From Candidatus Scalindua sediminis (lineage in GTDB: Bacteria > Planctomycetota > Brocadiia > Brocadiales > Scalinduaceae), in contig VSDH01000017.1 of NCBI GenBank assembly GCA_008636105.1, positions 1 through 42,139 on the forward strand: a stretch of DNA of 42,139 nucleotides. Direction: 5' to 3'. The notes beneath the pieces are model-generated. The model saw only the letters and a program-made list of their open reading frames with translations. It had not been told where the DNA came from and made no database searches. The translations under genes and the position numbers were made by a program. Positions 41,278-42,139 of this stretch are shown here, piece by piece. Position 1 is the stretch's first letter. Every line of letters begins with the position of its first letter.

Positions 41278-41727
41278 TTGAAGATTGTTTCAAGTATGAG
41301 GGATGCTTCATTATTTACCCTGAAAAGTGCGATATCTATATTTACCATTGCAATATTGACATTAATGCTAAACCCGCTCCTTGTTAACAATTTGAGGGCT
41401 GAGGTATTTACGGTAACTGCTTACTGTTCGTGTGAAAGATGTTGTAATAAGAATCCTTCAGACAAGTGGTATGGGATTACGGCAACAGGCAAACATGCAA
41501 GGTGGGGGACTGTGGCTGTGGATAGGAAGGTAATAAAGTTGGGAAGCAGGCTAAAGATTCAAGGATTTCCCAAAACTACTTTCAGGGCTGAGGATGTAGG
41601 AAGCGCTATAAAGGGAAATCATATTGATATATGGTTTCCGAGTCATAAACAGGCTCTTAGGTTTGGCGTAAAAAAGACTGTTGTTTACTGTATTGGTAAA
41701 CCTGTGTTTGTACGTTCTGGTATTTAA
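41278..41727 (+). CDS. Exported 3D-domain protein (double-psi barrel cell-wall enzyme type)
   Basis: 149 residues. A signal peptide or anchor at 13-42 (SAISIFTIAILTLMLNPLLV). The 3D domain runs from TVTAYCSCERCC to the end. Its three Asp are in GTVAVD, FRAEDVGSAIKG and HIDIWFPSHKQAL; TATGK is also typical. In YabE/YocH/MltA relatives this domain cleaves or remodels peptidoglycan. Four Cys in AYCSCERCCN are unusual but seen in some family members. The start is TTG 41278 with GGAGG eight bases upstream. It is the gene controlled by the c-di-GMP riboswitch. Confidence 0.88.
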   Translation: MKIVSSMRDASLFTLKSAISIFTIAILTLMLNPLLVNNLRAEVFTVTAYCSCERCCNKNPSDKWYGITATGKHARWGTVAVDRKVIKLGSRLKIQGFPKTTFRAEDVGSAIKGNHIDIWFPSHKQALRFGVKKTVVYCIGKPVFVRSGI

Positions 41728-41855
41728 CTAGTGCGATTAATAACAAGGAGTAAGAGAAGAACTACAGTAGGAAACTGAATTTGTGTTATAAAGCTATTCT
41801 GCGCAACGACTCCATACATGATGCAAAAAGTAGCAGAAGCTAACGACTGAATAAC

Positions 41856-42139
41856 CTAGTCTATAGACAGGACAATTTCTAATCTATTACCTTTTTTAAA
41901 CACTTCCGTACCCATAGCATTTGACAACATCTTAATCCTTTCAAAAATTTCATCGAAAATCTCGCCTGTTGTTTGATTTACCTGACATTCTGAGATCAAG
42001 ACCGGTATAAGCTCGAACCTTTCTACTCCGGAAGAGCTGGTCGTAATAAGATATAATAATTGCTGATCGTTTTTCTCAGGACCTACATAATAATCATCAA
42101 TAAAGTCTCCCGTATCATACATTATAGGTTTACCCTTAT
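41856..42139 (-). CDS. C-terminal end of a CapA-like (poly-gamma-glutamate synthesis) protein, partial
   Basis: The frame runs off the right edge (KGKPIMYDTGDFIDDYYV is read from the last bases on) and ends at 41856. GKPIMYDTGDFIDDY matches the end of the metallophosphatase core of CapA/PgsA-type capsule proteins, and ERFELIPVLISECQV with ...LSNAMGTEV the tail. Only about 93 residues are in the window, so the N-terminus and start are unseen. CapA proteins act in making or anchoring surface polymers. It is convergent with the 3D-domain gene. Confidence 0.7.
   Translation of the reverse strand, partial: KGKPIMYDTGDFIDDYYVGPEKNDQQLLYLITTSSSGVERFELIPVLISECQVNQTTGEIFDEIFERIKMLSNAMGTEVFKKGNRLEIVLSID

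Overview
The window is AT-rich, gene-dense bacterial chromosome from a Gram-negative organism: it encodes an outer-membrane beta-barrel, TolC-type and lipoprotein efflux parts, and LysM/L,D-transpeptidase envelope enzymes. ThyX instead of ThyA, a NnrS-like nitric-oxide-type membrane protein with ScdA_N (DUF542) domains, FtcD-type folate chemistry, partial cobalamin synthesis and a yicC-gmk-coaC/secG-tpiA-pheA cluster together suggest a strict or facultative anaerobe. A planctomycete of the anammox type (Brocadiales-like) is my best guess. This is inference: no 16S rRNA or anammox marker is present. No tRNA, rRNA, CRISPR array or intact transposase gene was seen.

Layout. 1-2.7 kb: a small S41 protease and a secreted YVTN beta-propeller protein, with a palindromic repeat between them. 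2.8-5.2 kb: an OprB-like porin carrying a metal-ribbon motif, behind a leader of about 0.8 kb that holds two cobalamin riboswitches in tandem, a terminator and a good promoter. 5.2-11.6 kb: a czcCBA-type divalent-metal RND efflux operon that looks acquired from Bacteroidota, followed by the wreck of a P-II gene and preceded by a small Cys/His-rich secreted protein. 11.7-14.5 kb: a core-MetE-type methyltransferase, thyX and cobO, with a MITE-like element. 14.7-18.4 kb: a ScdA_N/DUF1858-NnrS fusion behind a textbook promoter with a palindrome, an RRM-RGG RNA-binding protein with a long leader, and a doubly broken FKBP gene. 18.7-24.7 kb: recN, a DUF47-PiT phosphate uptake pair, cobM and a secreted FmdE-like protein. 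24.8-32.8 kb, minus strand: pheA-tpiA-secG-yicC-gmk-coaC-dut-ftsK-pgsA housekeeping run. 33.0-36.9 kb: NYN protein, rnc, two small Cys-motif proteins, FtcD-like cyclodeaminase and an L,D-transpeptidase. 37.1-40.1 kb: feoB (split by one in-frame TGA) with a DtxR-type regulator, behind palindromic operators. 40.5-42.1 kb: an orphan gene, a c-di-GMP-I (GEMM) riboswitch controlling a 3D-domain cell-wall protein, and the end of a CapA-like gene.

Themes. Cobalamin recurs: two riboswitches, cobO, cobM and a core methionine synthase-like protein. Metals recur too: CzcCBA, P-II remnant, ribbon-bearing porin, FeoB/DtxR. The most interesting candidate system is the porin under double B12 control, a possible outer-membrane route for corrinoid or cobalt that is not BtuB. 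Several genes show decay or single lesions (P-II, FKBP, feoB), so either the genome carries active pseudogenes or the assembly has base errors.
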